The translations under genes and the position numbers were made by a program. A DNA stretch of 64,000 bases from an uncultured Flavobacteriales bacterium (lineage in GTDB: Bacteria > Bacteroidota > Bacteroidia > Flavobacteriales > Weeksellaceae), in assembly GCA_937973555.1 (NCBI GenBank), contig CALJKL010000096.1:32390-96389 (forward strand). The letters run 5' to 3'. How positions within the stretch are numbered: the stretch's first letter is position 1; each line of letters starts with the position of its first letter. This document shows, one piece after another, positions 43,281 through 52,951 of this stretch. The notes under the pieces are model-generated. The model made no database searches. It was not told the origin of the DNA and saw nothing but the letters and a program-made list of their open reading frames with translations.

Positions 43281-44210
43281 TTAAAATTCTAACCTTACCT
43301 CTTTGTCTACTTTTATCTTTACTTCAGCACCTATAATCAGAGGCCTGTTGTCATAGATATGCCCGTTTGGAAACGCATACACTACCGGAAAATCATAGGC
43401 AGCTATTCTCTGACGAATGATATCATACGCCACCTCATCAAAACTGGTTTCGTAGGTTTTGTTTTCCTTTTCATTGCCCATAAGGGTCATTCCGCCTATT
43501 ACCAAACCTTTTATTTTTTTGAAAACTCCTGCAAGATCTAAGCTCATCAGCATTCTGTCTAAAGCATAGAAATTTTCGCCAATGTCTTCTATAAAAAGGA
43601 TGTTGTCTTTAAAATCAAAAGAATAGGGCGTGCCCAAAAGGGCATACACAAGGGCAAGATTTCCTCCCACTAATTGGCCTTCTGCTTTTCCTTTTTTGTT
43701 GAAAGGATGCGCGTCTATTTCGTATTTTAATTTTTTCCCTTCAAGAATGTTGAAAATTCCTTCATAGCTTTCCTCTGAAACCCCAAACCCTGCGGTTTTA
43801 ATGGTTTGCCCATGAATTGAGGCAAAGCCTTTTTTCATTAAATAGCTTTGGATAACGGTATTGTCTGAGTACCCTATATACCATTTAGGTTTTTTCTTAA
43901 ATTTTGAAAGTTTCAGACCTTTTACAAGATGTTGACAGCCATATCCTCCTCTTGTTGCCCAAACGGCTGCAATATCATCGTCATTTAATGCCCAATTAAG
44001 ATCATGCAATCGTTCTTTTTCTGTTCCTGAATAGGGATATCCATTTTCGAATTTCCCGAAGGTGTATTTTCCTAAAACGGGCTCATACCCTTTGGATTTT
44101 ATTAAAGATAAAGTATCCAAAAGTTGCGTTTCTTCTACAGCGCCTGCAGGAGAAATGATGGCAATTTTATCGCCTTTTTTTAGAGATTTGGGAAAGATTT
44201 TGGCACTCAT
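43281..44210 (-). CDS. LD-carboxypeptidase (peptidase S66)
   Basis: The protein has 309 residues. The nucleophile is Ser115 in YIGYSDNTV, in the same place as in LdcA. AAVWATRGGYG and FIEDIGENFYALDRML are family marks, and a late GHIYDNRPL holds the His. It removes the terminal D-Ala from muropeptide tetrapeptides during peptidoglycan recycling. It has no signal peptide and is probably cytosolic. The ATG overlaps the LysE-type gene stop by 4 bases. Confidence 0.9.
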   Translation of the reverse strand: MSAKIFPKSLKKGDKIAIISPAGAVEETQLLDTLSLIKSKGYEPVLGKYTFGKFENGYPYSGTEKERLHDLNWALNDDDIAAVWATRGGYGCQHLVKGLKLSKFKKKPKWYIGYSDNTVIQSYLMKKGFASIHGQTIKTAGFGVSEESYEGIFNILEGKKLKYEIDAHPFNKKGKAEGQLVGGNLALVYALLGTPYSFDFKDNILFIEDIGENFYALDRMLMSLDLAGVFKKIKGLVIGGMTLMGNEKENKTYETSFDEVAYDIIRQRIAAYDFPVVYAFPNGHIYDNRPLIIGAEVKIKVDKEVRLEF

Positions 44211-44893
44211 TTTTTGTTCTGGAATTTTACTTCTTTTTTCTCTGCTTCTTCTAAGCGCCTGTCAAATTGATTAAATTTTTTGAAACTTTGAAGAAAAATC
44301 AAAAAACTGAACATAATAAGAATTACTCCTACTACCTTTCGGATTTTATTAGCCAATCCTTCTGTTAATTTGTAGTGGAACTGTTTTGCCAGAAATATTT
44401 TAGCAAAATCTATCCCCAGATAAGTGGCTATAACTAAGGAAATGTATAGTATAAAATTATCAGTGTCTGGGTACTGGTTTCTTACCGAAATTACCGTCAC
44501 CAGCCAAAATAAAACCACTCCTACATTAAGGATATTAAATAAAAATCCGTTGACAAAGGTTTTAAGATAATTTTGATTGATGAGTTTGGCCTCATTAGGA
44601 ATGTGCATCTTGGTTTTTGTAAGCATCATTACAATCCCATATATCAAGATAATAAGGGCTGTAACCCTATAAAAACCAGGGTGTTTGTCTATAATATTTA
44701 CTAAATCTCCACTGGCGTAGTAGGCTGCCACTATACATAAAAGATCTGCTAATATCACGCCCAAATCTAGGACAATAGCATGTTTTGGACCTCGCGAAAA
44801 ACTGGTCTCAATTAAAAGGAAAAAGATGGGCCCCAGAAAAACAAGGCTCAGCATAAATCCCAATCCTACAGCCGAAAGAATTAATTCAAGCAT
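44207..44893 (-). CDS. LysE/RhtB-type membrane exporter
   Basis: The protein has 228 residues and about six membrane segments, beginning LILSAVGLGFMLSLVFLGPIFF, the LysE-family first helix with a conserved Gly-Pro. These proteins export amino acids or related metabolites. The substrate is unknown. It leads a two-gene unit with the LD-carboxypeptidase, so the cargo could be a peptidoglycan-derived amino acid (inference). The -7 box lies only 4 bases before the ATG. Confidence 0.82.
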   Translation of the reverse strand: MLELILSAVGLGFMLSLVFLGPIFFLLIETSFSRGPKHAIVLDLGVILADLLCIVAAYYASGDLVNIIDKHPGFYRVTALIILIYGIVMMLTKTKMHIPNEAKLINQNYLKTFVNGFLFNILNVGVVLFWLVTVISVRNQYPDTDNFILYISLVIATYLGIDFAKIFLAKQFHYKLTEGLANKIRKVVGVILIMFSFLIFLQSFKKFNQFDRRLEEAEKKEVKFQNKK

Positions 44894-44897
44894 TTAA

Positions 44898-44905
44898 CAA
44901 AGATA
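44898..44905 (-). promoter_or_regulatory. -7 box of the LysE-type gene, 4 bases before the ATG
   Basis: The minus strand reads TATCTTTG, then TTAA, then the ATG at 44893. The same 4-base gap recurs at three other genes and predicts a leaderless mRNA. Confidence 0.6.
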
Positions 44906-44927
44906 AGAAAATATAGCCTTAAAGTAT

Positions 44928-47075
44928 TTAATCTACAATTTTAAAATCCAATTGTTTTGCGATGAGATTGGCTTTCACCACTTTAATATTTATTTTGTCT
45001 CCCAATTGATATTCTTTACCTTTTCTTTTCCCGATGATGGTGTGCGTTTTAGGATCATGATAATAAGAGTCGTCCATCAAATCTCTCAGTTTTATAAGGC
45101 CTTCTGCTCCGTTTTCCGGGATTTGCACCCAAAATCCAAAATCTGCTGTTCCTGAAATCACCCCTTCAAAAATTTCACCCACATGCTTGTCCATAAATTT
45201 CACTTGCATGTATTTGATGGAATCCCTTTCTGCATCGGCAGCCAAGCGTTCCATGGCGCTACAATGCTTCATCATTTCCTCATATTCTGCAGAGTTGGGA
45301 GATTTTCCTCCGTCTAAATAATGTTGCAACAAGCGATGTGCTATCAAATCTGGGTATCTTCTGATGGGCGAAGTAAAGTGAGAATAAAAATCAAAAGAAA
45401 GTCCGTAATGCCCTATGTTCTCTGTAGAATAAACGGCTTTGCTCATGGTTCTCATGGCGAGTGTTTCTATCATATTTTCTTCACCTTTGCCTTTCACCTC
45501 TTCCAAAAGTTTGTTCATACTTTCCGCTACTTTTTTAGTATTGGCCAGATTCATCTTATAACCAAACGTGCTTACGAAATCCTTCAATGCCAATAATTTA
45601 GCCGGATCCGGATCATCGTGGATTCTGTATACGAAAGTATTGCCGCTGCTCGCTCCTCTTTTGTTCACCGAAACAAATTCTGAAACTTTTCTATTCGCCA
45701 AAAGCATAAATTCTTCGATGAGATGGTTAGAATCTTTGGCAATTTTGAAATAAACACCTACAGGATCGTTTTCTTCATTCAGGTTGAATTTCACTTCCAT
45801 TCTGTCGAAAGCTATGGCGCCCTGTTTTAGACGGTCTTTTCTTAAGATTTTAGCCAATTTATCCAGCGTTAAGATTTCTTCTGCCAAGTCTCCTTTACCC
45901 GTTTCTATGCGCTCTTGTGCTTCTTCGTATGTAAATCTTCTGTCTGAATGAATGGAGGTTCTTCCAAACCATTGGTTGATAATTTCTGCCTTTTCATTGA
46001 GTTCAAAAACTGCTGAGAAGGTATATTTATCTTCATTAGGACGAAGCGAACACACTTCGTTACTTAACACCTCCGGAAGCATAGGCACTACACGATCTAC
46101 CAAATATACAGAAGTGGCTCTATTATAAGCCTCGTCATCTAAAATGGTGCCTGGCCTTACATAATGCGAAACATCTGCAATATGAACGCCTATTTCCCAA
46201 TTACCATTTTCTAATTTCCGAATAGAAAGAGCATCATCAAAATCTTTGGCATCTTTGGGGTCTATGGTAAAGGTTAAGACCTTGCGCATGTCGCGGCGTT
46301 TTTTTACTTCGGTGGCGGTGATTTTGCGGTTTATTTTTTCTGCTTCGTGTTCTACTTCTTCAGGGAAACTGTATGGCAAACCATATTCTGCCAAAATAGA
46401 ATGGATTTCTGTTTCATGTTCTCCGGGAATCCCTAAAACCTGAATGATTTCGCCTTCAGGGTTTTTGGAATTGGCATCCCAAAAGAGCATTTTTACTACT
46501 ACTTTCTCCCCGTTTTTGGCGCCGTTAAATTTATTTTTAGGAATAAAAATATCGGTATTAATCTGTTTCTTGTCTATCACTACAAATCCGAAATCTTTAT
46601 GTGTCACGTATTGAAATGTTCCTACGAAGGTATCGTTGGCGCGTTCTAAAACTTCCAAAACCGAACCTTCTAGTTTTTTTCCTTTAAAATGATAGGTTAC
46701 AACAAGTACCGTGTCTCCCTGCAAAGCATCTTTTACGTTCTTCTGATGAATGAAAATATCATCTTCTATATCTTCTACTTTTACATAGGCATTTCCATTG
46801 GCTGCAAAATCGATAACTCCTGTAAGGGTATCGGTAATCTGGAGATTTACAGTGTATTTGTTTTTTTCTGTCTCTTTTATTTTGTCTTCGGCTTTCAGTT
46901 TATGAAGCGCCTGAATCACCAGTTCTCTTTGTCTGGGATTTTTGTGTTCTATGCCTTCTGCAATCTGTTTGTAATTGTAGACTTTAGAAGTTTTTTTGTT
47001 CATGAAACGAAGAATGAGCTTCCCAATTTCGCGAAGTTTCTGATCCTGTTTCTGAGATTTATGTGTTTTTTTCAT
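44928..47075 (-). CDS. rnr: Ribonuclease R
   Basis: The ATG at 47075 (MKKTHKSQKQDQKLREIGKL) is preferred to an in-frame ATG at 47132; about 715 residues. Domains: N-terminal helix-turn-helix (about 10-65), two cold-shock/OB domains (about 70-220), an RNB catalytic domain with DPKDAKDFDDALSI, and a C-terminal S1 domain (GTADFGFWVQIPENGAEGLI). It degrades structured RNA 3' to 5' and, with tmRNA, removes non-stop mRNAs; ssrA is also in this window. It lies behind the rpiB terminator. Confidence 0.95.
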   Translation of the reverse strand: MKKTHKSQKQDQKLREIGKLILRFMNKKTSKVYNYKQIAEGIEHKNPRQRELVIQALHKLKAEDKIKETEKNKYTVNLQITDTLTGVIDFAANGNAYVKVEDIEDDIFIHQKNVKDALQGDTVLVVTYHFKGKKLEGSVLEVLERANDTFVGTFQYVTHKDFGFVVIDKKQINTDIFIPKNKFNGAKNGEKVVVKMLFWDANSKNPEGEIIQVLGIPGEHETEIHSILAEYGLPYSFPEEVEHEAEKINRKITATEVKKRRDMRKVLTFTIDPKDAKDFDDALSIRKLENGNWEIGVHIADVSHYVRPGTILDDEAYNRATSVYLVDRVVPMLPEVLSNEVCSLRPNEDKYTFSAVFELNEKAEIINQWFGRTSIHSDRRFTYEEAQERIETGKGDLAEEILTLDKLAKILRKDRLKQGAIAFDRMEVKFNLNEENDPVGVYFKIAKDSNHLIEEFMLLANRKVSEFVSVNKRGASSGNTFVYRIHDDPDPAKLLALKDFVSTFGYKMNLANTKKVAESMNKLLEEVKGKGEENMIETLAMRTMSKAVYSTENIGHYGLSFDFYSHFTSPIRRYPDLIAHRLLQHYLDGGKSPNSAEYEEMMKHCSAMERLAADAERDSIKYMQVKFMDKHVGEIFEGVISGTADFGFWVQIPENGAEGLIKLRDLMDDSYYHDPKTHTIIGKRKGKEYQLGDKINIKVVKANLIAKQLDFKIVD

Positions 47076-47123
47076 GCTTATGATGAATTGTTTTTTAGTA
47101 AATATACTTCTTTGTAAATTAAA

Positions 47124-47147
47124 AATCTCCAACTTTCGTCGGAGATT
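47124..47147 (-). terminator. Terminator of rpiB
   Basis: AATCTCC pairs with GGAGATT, and on the minus strand T-rich sequence (TTTTTAATTT) follows. It separates rpiB from rnr. Confidence 0.75.
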
Positions 47148-47156
47148 GGCTTTATT

Positions 47157-47585
47157 TTAACAACTTATTTTATTGACTCTGTTTTGGTGTCTTCCTCCTT
47201 CAAAATCGGTGGTAAGGAATTTTTCTGCAATCTCCTGCGCCAGTTCTTTCGTTATAAATCTGGCCGGCAATGCCACCATATTGCAATTGTTGTGCTGTCT
47301 GGAAAGCTCAGCAATTTCAGGAAGCCATGCCAATGCGCAACGGATGCCTTGGTGTTTATTGGCGGTTAATTGTACACCTTGTCCGCTGCCACAAATAAGA
47401 ATTCCAAATTCGCAATCTCCTTTTTCTACAGCTGTTGCGGCAGGATGTACAAAATCTGGATAGTCTACAGAGTCTAAAGAATGTGTACCGAAGTCTACCA
47501 GTTCAAATGTATTCCTCAACTGTGTTTTTAAATATTCTTTGTATTCAAACCCTGCATGGTCTGCAGCAATTGCGATTTTTCTCAT
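47157..47585 (-). CDS. rpiB: Ribose 5-phosphate isomerase B
   Basis: The ATG at 47585 (MRKIAIAADHAGFEYKEYLK) is chosen; a longer frame to 47606 exists. The product has 142 residues. ILICGSGQGV holds the active-site Cys, and ADHAG binds the phosphate end. It interconverts ribose-5-P and ribulose-5-P in the pentose phosphate pathway. A TAATTTTG -7 box lies on the minus strand at 47604-47611. Confidence 0.94.
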   Translation of the reverse strand: MRKIAIAADHAGFEYKEYLKTQLRNTFELVDFGTHSLDSVDYPDFVHPAATAVEKGDCEFGILICGSGQGVQLTANKHQGIRCALAWLPEIAELSRQHNNCNMVALPARFITKELAQEIAEKFLTTDFEGGRHQNRVNKISC

Positions 47586-47638
47586 TTTTTTTACTTTCTG
47601 CAGCAAAATTAAGACTTTAATATTAATTGAAGATGAAT

Positions 47639-48097
47639 TTAATCTTCTATTTCAATATCATCTTCTTTAAAATGGCATTTCATTTTAAAAGAAATGGGCT
47701 CTTCAGACCCCGTATAAAAGTCATCTATTTTACCTTGCCAAACCAGCTGAAGATTATTGTCCTCATTTTTAGAAAACACCAATTCGTTATTATAAATAAA
47801 GGCTTCCTCGTCATCAAAAAGATCTACTTCGGTATAGGTGTCTTCTTCGGTGTCTTCTATGGTGAAAGTTTTACCCTCAAGCTCGTTAGAGCTGATGGGA
47901 AAATCAAAAATATCGAAAGATAATTGTGGAAAATTATATTGTAAAGAATCGTCTTCTACATGATCCAAAGAATCGTCTGTAATGATTTCTACTTCCAGAA
48001 AGTTTTTTGAATTGCTGTAAACCGCTTTGCAGTATGTGCTGTTAATATTGTATTTAAGGGTTTCGTCTGGATGATAGATTTTTAAAATCCCTTTCAT
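47639..48097 (-). CDS. Acidic protein of unknown function
   Basis: The protein has 152 residues, no signal peptide and no membrane segment. It is strongly acidic, with many Asp/Glu runs (EDTEEDTYTEVDLFDDEE), and looks beta-rich. I do not recognise a named family. It lies 53 bases upstream of rpiB on the same strand and could share its transcript. Confidence 0.6.
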   Translation of the reverse strand: MKGILKIYHPDETLKYNINSTYCKAVYSNSKNFLEVEIITDDSLDHVEDDSLQYNFPQLSFDIFDFPISSNELEGKTFTIEDTEEDTYTEVDLFDDEEAFIYNNELVFSKNEDNNLQLVWQGKIDDFYTGSEEPISFKMKCHFKEDDIEIED

Positions 48098-48213
48098 GGT
48101 GGTTAAAAAAAGAAAATTTTGTATTTAGTGTATTAATTAATTTGGTCTTGTTGTTAACAAAGATAAAAAAAATCTTTCTCCAGGAAGTCTTTTTTAGAAA
48201 AAATCACAAAAAG

Positions 48214-48239
48214 AAACGCGGTAAAATTTTACCGCGTTT
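48214..48239 (-). terminator. Terminator of the receptor gene
   Basis: A perfect inverted repeat with stem AAACGCGGTAAAA sits 22 bases after the stop on the minus strand and is followed by CTTTTTG. No gene converges here, so the perfect symmetry probably only reflects a strong terminator. Confidence 0.82.
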
Positions 48240-48260
48240 CTTGTAATTTTAATCTTGTTT

Positions 48261-50957
48261 TTATTTGAAATTGAATTTCAAAGTAAGCATTAGTTGTCTC
48301 GGTCTAATGTTTATCGTTCTATATGTTGTTTGATTGGTGGTAGCATTAAAACTTACATCTTGATATGTATTGGTATTGGCAATATTTACCAATTTTAACT
48401 CCAAATCCATTTTAGATTTCACCATAGAATATTGGTATGACAGATCGTAGAAAGAATTTGTTCTGCTCTGTTCGCCATTTTTGAATTTCAATTCGTCCCA
48501 AGTAAAACCTATCGTATGATTTTTTATTGGATAAACGTAAGCTGAAAGAGCGTGATTAAAATTCTGAGATTTATTTTTAATCAATCCCATCTGGGTTTGA
48601 ACGCTGGTATCTATGAAGGACCAAGTGGCGTTGTAATCTATACTCAGCCAAGAAAAATAATTGTTGTTGAATTTTGCCGTTACCCCTTGGTTATTTGTCT
48701 TTACGCTTTGAAAATCATTTGCCGTAGGGGTAGTGGTAAGATTAGAAGGCAACTGCTGAGATTTGCTTAATGAATTGCTATATCCTACAGATGCATTGGT
48801 TTTAAACTTAGGAAAATATTTGCCCAATTCTGTTCTTGCAGAATTGCTTTGGGCCGTGTTTTCGAGATTATACCCCTTCACGGTAATCTGCTGCGTGCTT
48901 GCATTCAGCAAATTAAGATAAGTGATGTTGCTGGTTCTGGCATTCAGGTTATAGCTGATATTGAAGAAGATATTGTTCAGTGGATTTCTGTATTCTAATC
49001 TTGTTCCTAAATATTTAGTCTGTGCCTGCTGAATGTCTGTATCTTTGGTTGAGAGGTTTTTAGAAGAAAGTAATATCTTGCCGGCGAAAATGTCATTTAC
49101 ACTTCCAAAAGAATTGCTAAGCCCCGTAAATGTAGAAATTTTCCAGAAAGAGGTAAGATCATATCTTGCGAAAAACCTAGGCTCATATGTCACTTTATTC
49201 AAGCTTTTATTTAGATTTCCATTGTCTTTAGCGGTAATGTTGTTAAAATTAGCCGGTGCAGTTAAATTAGCTTCAAAGCTTCCTTTTTTAAAATTAACCA
49301 TCATTTGTGCATAAGGCGTCATGCTTTGGAATTTGAGATTGTTCTCGTAGCTTGCTCCCGGATTTTGAACCGTACTTCCAGCTTCCCCATTAAGGTCAGT
49401 CATGAGTTTGTTGCTGGTAAAATTAAGCCCTACTTCTGGGGTTATCGTCCAGCTGTTTTTAGAAAGTCCCACTGAAGCGGAATGATTGGCCTCGAAAGTT
49501 TTTAGATTCAAATATTGATGCGCTAACTCACTTCCCGTAACAACACCATTCAATGAGGCTACATAACTTGCGGGATTAATGAAGAGATCTTGTCTGTCAT
49601 CTCTATAACTTACAAATGACATGGCATTCACCAGCTTCTCCTTCCAAGGAATAATTACACTTAGTGAGTTCTGAAAATTATTAGACGGCGTTTTGCTTCT
49701 CTGGTCAGAGTTGAGAGAAGTGTTTGCTTTATTGTTGGTTTTGGCAACGTCTGAGTTCCAGAGGCTGTTGAAGGTAGTGGTGTTTTTAAAGAAACTTTTA
49801 TTGGCATTTTTAGAAAAGATCATTTCTCCTTTTGCCTGATTGGTATAGAAATTATTGGAAACCGAAGACGTATTTACCAAATCCCCATTCTGATTATATA
49901 CCGTGCTGAAACTTTCTCTGTCTATTGCATTATTGGTATAGCTGGTATTGGCTTTAAATTCCCAGTCTTTGGAAAGATTGGTCAATAAATTGGCGGATAT
50001 ATAATGAACATTGTTGAACAGATATCTTTTTACCGGAACATTAGATGGAGTAGAAGCGGTCTCTACATTCAACCAAGAGTTTTCAGAAAAATTTCTTCTC
50101 ATCCCTTCAAACCTGTTTCCAAAAGCCATGATGCTGTTTTCTTTTTCTACCTCATCTCCCACATTATTGGTTTTATAATTCAAAACCCATTGCACTTTGG
50201 GCGTAAAAAGCATTGGTGAAAGTTTCAAATTCCAGAGAAAAGGCGATGTGCCCGCAGAAACCTCTCCTCTGCCCGTTATGGTAATGCTATTCTTAAGTTT
50301 TACGTTAATGGCTGCGTTTTCTGATGCAAGCTTATCCTGCAAAATTTTTACGGGCTGGTGGTTTTCCATCACTTCTACTTTCTGTACAGCATCTTTTGGA
50401 AGAGAGTTGTTGATCAGGCCATAACTACCTTCCATGAGGTCTTTTCCGTTTACATAAAATTTATTGATGGGCTCTCCTTGGTATAAAATAGAACCGTCTT
50501 TGTTCACCTCAATTCCCGGAATTTTTTTCAAAACATCAGAAAGTGTTCTGTCTGATTTACTTTCAAAAGATTTTAAGTCATAGGAAATAGTATCCCCTCT
50601 TTTGGTAATCAGTTTGGTTTTCAACTTCACCTCTTTTATTTCTGTAGCTTGCGCTTCTAAAGTAAAGTTTAAGGTCTGGGATATATTGCTGTATTGATTA
50701 AGAATAGTCTTGTGATTAAATGCTTTTACCTTAACTAAAATTTTATCATCATCACTATTATAAGTTACTTTATAATTGCCCTTTGCATCGGTAATGGCAT
50801 AATTTAAAATGGTGTTTTTTCCCACTTCTTCTACGGTTACACTGGCGCTAGGCAGCGCTTTTCCATCTTCGTCCAAAACTTTTCCCGAGATTGTTTTTTG
50901 TGCAAGTATAAGCGTTGAAAATAAAAATAAGAATAATAAGGCGTTTAGTTTTTTCAT
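48261..50957 (-). CDS. Outer-membrane beta-barrel receptor with carboxypeptidase-like N-domain
   Basis: The protein has 898 residues: signal peptide 1-19 (ending LILAQ), a carboxypeptidase-regulatory-like domain (about 20-105, ISGKVLDEDGKALPSASVTV), a plug-like domain (about 110-225, SDVLKKIPGIEVNKDGSI and INKFYVNGKDLMEG), and a large barrel ending LMLTLKFNFK. It resembles the OMP_b-brl_3/TonB-dependent receptor family of Bacteroidota. No TonB box is obvious. No SusD-like partner or transporter is adjacent, so the cargo is unknown. It is divergent from the oxidase cluster. Confidence 0.85.
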   Translation of the reverse strand: MKKLNALLFLFLFSTLILAQKTISGKVLDEDGKALPSASVTVEEVGKNTILNYAITDAKGNYKVTYNSDDDKILVKVKAFNHKTILNQYSNISQTLNFTLEAQATEIKEVKLKTKLITKRGDTISYDLKSFESKSDRTLSDVLKKIPGIEVNKDGSILYQGEPINKFYVNGKDLMEGSYGLINNSLPKDAVQKVEVMENHQPVKILQDKLASENAAINVKLKNSITITGRGEVSAGTSPFLWNLKLSPMLFTPKVQWVLNYKTNNVGDEVEKENSIMAFGNRFEGMRRNFSENSWLNVETASTPSNVPVKRYLFNNVHYISANLLTNLSKDWEFKANTSYTNNAIDRESFSTVYNQNGDLVNTSSVSNNFYTNQAKGEMIFSKNANKSFFKNTTTFNSLWNSDVAKTNNKANTSLNSDQRSKTPSNNFQNSLSVIIPWKEKLVNAMSFVSYRDDRQDLFINPASYVASLNGVVTGSELAHQYLNLKTFEANHSASVGLSKNSWTITPEVGLNFTSNKLMTDLNGEAGSTVQNPGASYENNLKFQSMTPYAQMMVNFKKGSFEANLTAPANFNNITAKDNGNLNKSLNKVTYEPRFFARYDLTSFWKISTFTGLSNSFGSVNDIFAGKILLSSKNLSTKDTDIQQAQTKYLGTRLEYRNPLNNIFFNISYNLNARTSNITYLNLLNASTQQITVKGYNLENTAQSNSARTELGKYFPKFKTNASVGYSNSLSKSQQLPSNLTTTPTANDFQSVKTNNQGVTAKFNNNYFSWLSIDYNATWSFIDTSVQTQMGLIKNKSQNFNHALSAYVYPIKNHTIGFTWDELKFKNGEQSRTNSFYDLSYQYSMVKSKMDLELKLVNIANTNTYQDVSFNATTNQTTYRTINIRPRQLMLTLKFNFK

Positions 50958-51168
50958 GAAAATTACTTTAGTAAAGTTAATTAGTACTAAATCAATGCTA
51001 ATTGTTACAAAATTGTATTGCTTCTTTCTTCATTTCAACATGCTTAAAATGGACTTTTTATAATAATCTACCTAAATTTTATAAGAATTCTGCACAACTA
51101 CAGATATACATTTATGTTTCAATTGAATTTTACAAAGGTTTTTTAAGTCTAAACTAAATCCTTGCAAT

Positions 51169-52947
51169 ATGGAAGCCCATATTTTAGCTGTTGGCACCAC
51201 TTCTTTTTTACTAGAAGAAACAGGAGTTCAAATAACAATTTTATTGGCTCTTATTATCGTTATTGCCATTTTGGTAATTGTGGTTCTAAAATATTTTTCT
51301 ATTTATCAAAATCTTTTGAAGAAAAAAGAATTAATGGAAGCACAGAGAAAAATTGGAGCGCTTTCGGAAGAAGACCTTGTGCAATACGAAAAACGTGAAA
51401 AAGAACTGAGTTATGAGCTGCCAGACCATGTTCTTTCTGGCAACCTATCAGCATCTGATGAAAAAGGCCTCCTTAAAAACATTAATGCCATAGATGAATT
51501 AAGGATATTCCCGATTAAAAAAAGTGTTGTTTTTGAAGAATATATCACCCCCAGACTTGCCAGACTCATTCTTTATTTTTTGGGCTCAGCTATTGTTTGG
51601 CTATTGATAGGGACCTCTATAGGCCTATATGTGGGTATTAAATTTGTGGCGCCAGATGTAGACCACATCAGTTGGCTAAGTTTCGGGAGATTAAGACCGG
51701 CACACACCAATATGGTTCTTTGGGGTTGGTCTTCTATAGCCATGATAGGATTGGCATACTATGTTATTCCCAAAGTAAGCAACATAGAAAACTTCAATAT
51801 CAAGCAAGGCTATATATCTCTTTTCCTGCTGAACGCATCCATCCTTTCGGGCACCATCTGTATTTTGGCGGGCATCAACAATGGAGGAGGAGAATACAGA
51901 GAATACATATGGCCCGTAATGCTGTTTTTTTGTGCGGGTGTTGTCACTTCATTCCTTAATTTTTTGAAACCTATTGAAAAAAGAATTCCTAAGGAGATAT
52001 ATCTTTCCAGCTGGTATATTTTTTCGGCAGGAATTTTTATCACAATAATCGTATTGGTTGGCTTTCTTCCCTTTTGGCAAAACGGAATAGGAGAAACCAT
52101 CATACAGGGTTATTATATGCATCAGGCTATTGGGATGTGGTTTATGTTTACTAATCTTGGTTTAATGTATTATTTCTTGCCTCAACAGCTCAATAAACCC
52201 ATCTATTCTTATAGCCTGGGCATTTTGGCCTTTTGGACCCATATCTTTTTTTACTCCCTCATTGGCACCCACCATTTTATATTTAGCGCTATTCCTTGGA
52301 GATTACAGACCACAGCTATTGTGGCAAGTGCGGGCATGCTGATTCCTGTTGTGGCGGGCACCGCCAATTTCTTATTGACATTCAACGAGGCTTGGTATCA
52401 GCTGAAGACCAGTTACACTCTTCCTTTCTATTTTATGTCGATTGTTTTTTATTTTACAGGCTCGTTTCAAGGCACAGTAGAGGCCTTTAGGTATACTAAT
52501 CTAATGTGGCATTTTACAGATTTTACAGTGGCTCACTCTCATCTTACCATGTATGGTATCATCACCTTTATGCTTTGGGCCTTCACCTATACGTTAGTGC
52601 CTAGGCTTACCGGAAAAGAGCCCCCTAAAATATGGGTGGGCATTCATTTTTGGATGGCACTTATAGGACTTTTGTTTTATGCTGCATCTTTGATGATTGG
52701 CGGCTCTCAAACGGGCCAAATATGGATGGCAAAAAGACCTTTTATAGAAGGTGTTATCAATATGGCGCCGTTTTGGTTATGGAGGGCCATTGGAGGAACC
52801 TTAATGTGGGCATCTCATCTTGTTTTCGCTTTTAATTTTTATAAAATGGTGAAAAAGGAAGAAGAAATAAAAATCCCTGAAACCCCAGCTGAAATATTGG
52901 CAACAAAAAAACAATTGATCAATACAGAGTTTAATACTAAATTATAG
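51169..52947 (+). CDS. ccoN: cbb3-type heme-copper oxidase catalytic subunit (CcoN-like) with N-terminal extension
   Basis: The protein has 592 residues. An extra N-terminal membrane helix (about 20-45) and charged linker (about 46-125) precede the 12-helix CcoN core. Core marks: FGRLRPAHTNMVLWGW (low-spin heme His), YMHQAIG (copper His), FFYSLIGTHH (crosslink Tyr six residues before the two copper His) and HFTDFTVAHSHL (heme His pair). The Tyr at the right distance argues for oxygen reduction rather than NO reduction. It is the first gene of four on this strand, in the inner membrane. Usual Bacteroidota cbb3 loci have a CcoN-CcoO fusion, which this is not. Confidence 0.88.
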   Translation: MEAHILAVGTTSFLLEETGVQITILLALIIVIAILVIVVLKYFSIYQNLLKKKELMEAQRKIGALSEEDLVQYEKREKELSYELPDHVLSGNLSASDEKGLLKNINAIDELRIFPIKKSVVFEEYITPRLARLILYFLGSAIVWLLIGTSIGLYVGIKFVAPDVDHISWLSFGRLRPAHTNMVLWGWSSIAMIGLAYYVIPKVSNIENFNIKQGYISLFLLNASILSGTICILAGINNGGGEYREYIWPVMLFFCAGVVTSFLNFLKPIEKRIPKEIYLSSWYIFSAGIFITIIVLVGFLPFWQNGIGETIIQGYYMHQAIGMWFMFTNLGLMYYFLPQQLNKPIYSYSLGILAFWTHIFFYSLIGTHHFIFSAIPWRLQTTAIVASAGMLIPVVAGTANFLLTFNEAWYQLKTSYTLPFYFMSIVFYFTGSFQGTVEAFRYTNLMWHFTDFTVAHSHLTMYGIITFMLWAFTYTLVPRLTGKEPPKIWVGIHFWMALIGLLFYAASLMIGGSQTGQIWMAKRPFIEGVINMAPFWLWRAIGGTLMWASHLVFAFNFYKMVKKEEEIKIPETPAEILATKKQLINTEFNTKL

Positions 52948-52951
52948 AACA

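Noticed and set aside
48213..48240. Perfect long palindrome as a regulator operator.
   Set aside because: It sits just after a stop codon with a T-run on the transcribed side, so a terminator explains it.
51169..52947. Reading the oxidase as a nitric oxide reductase (NorB).
   Set aside because: The copper His region reads YMHQAIG as in CcoN, not HLWVEGVWE as in NorB, and the crosslink Tyr is present six residues before the His pair.
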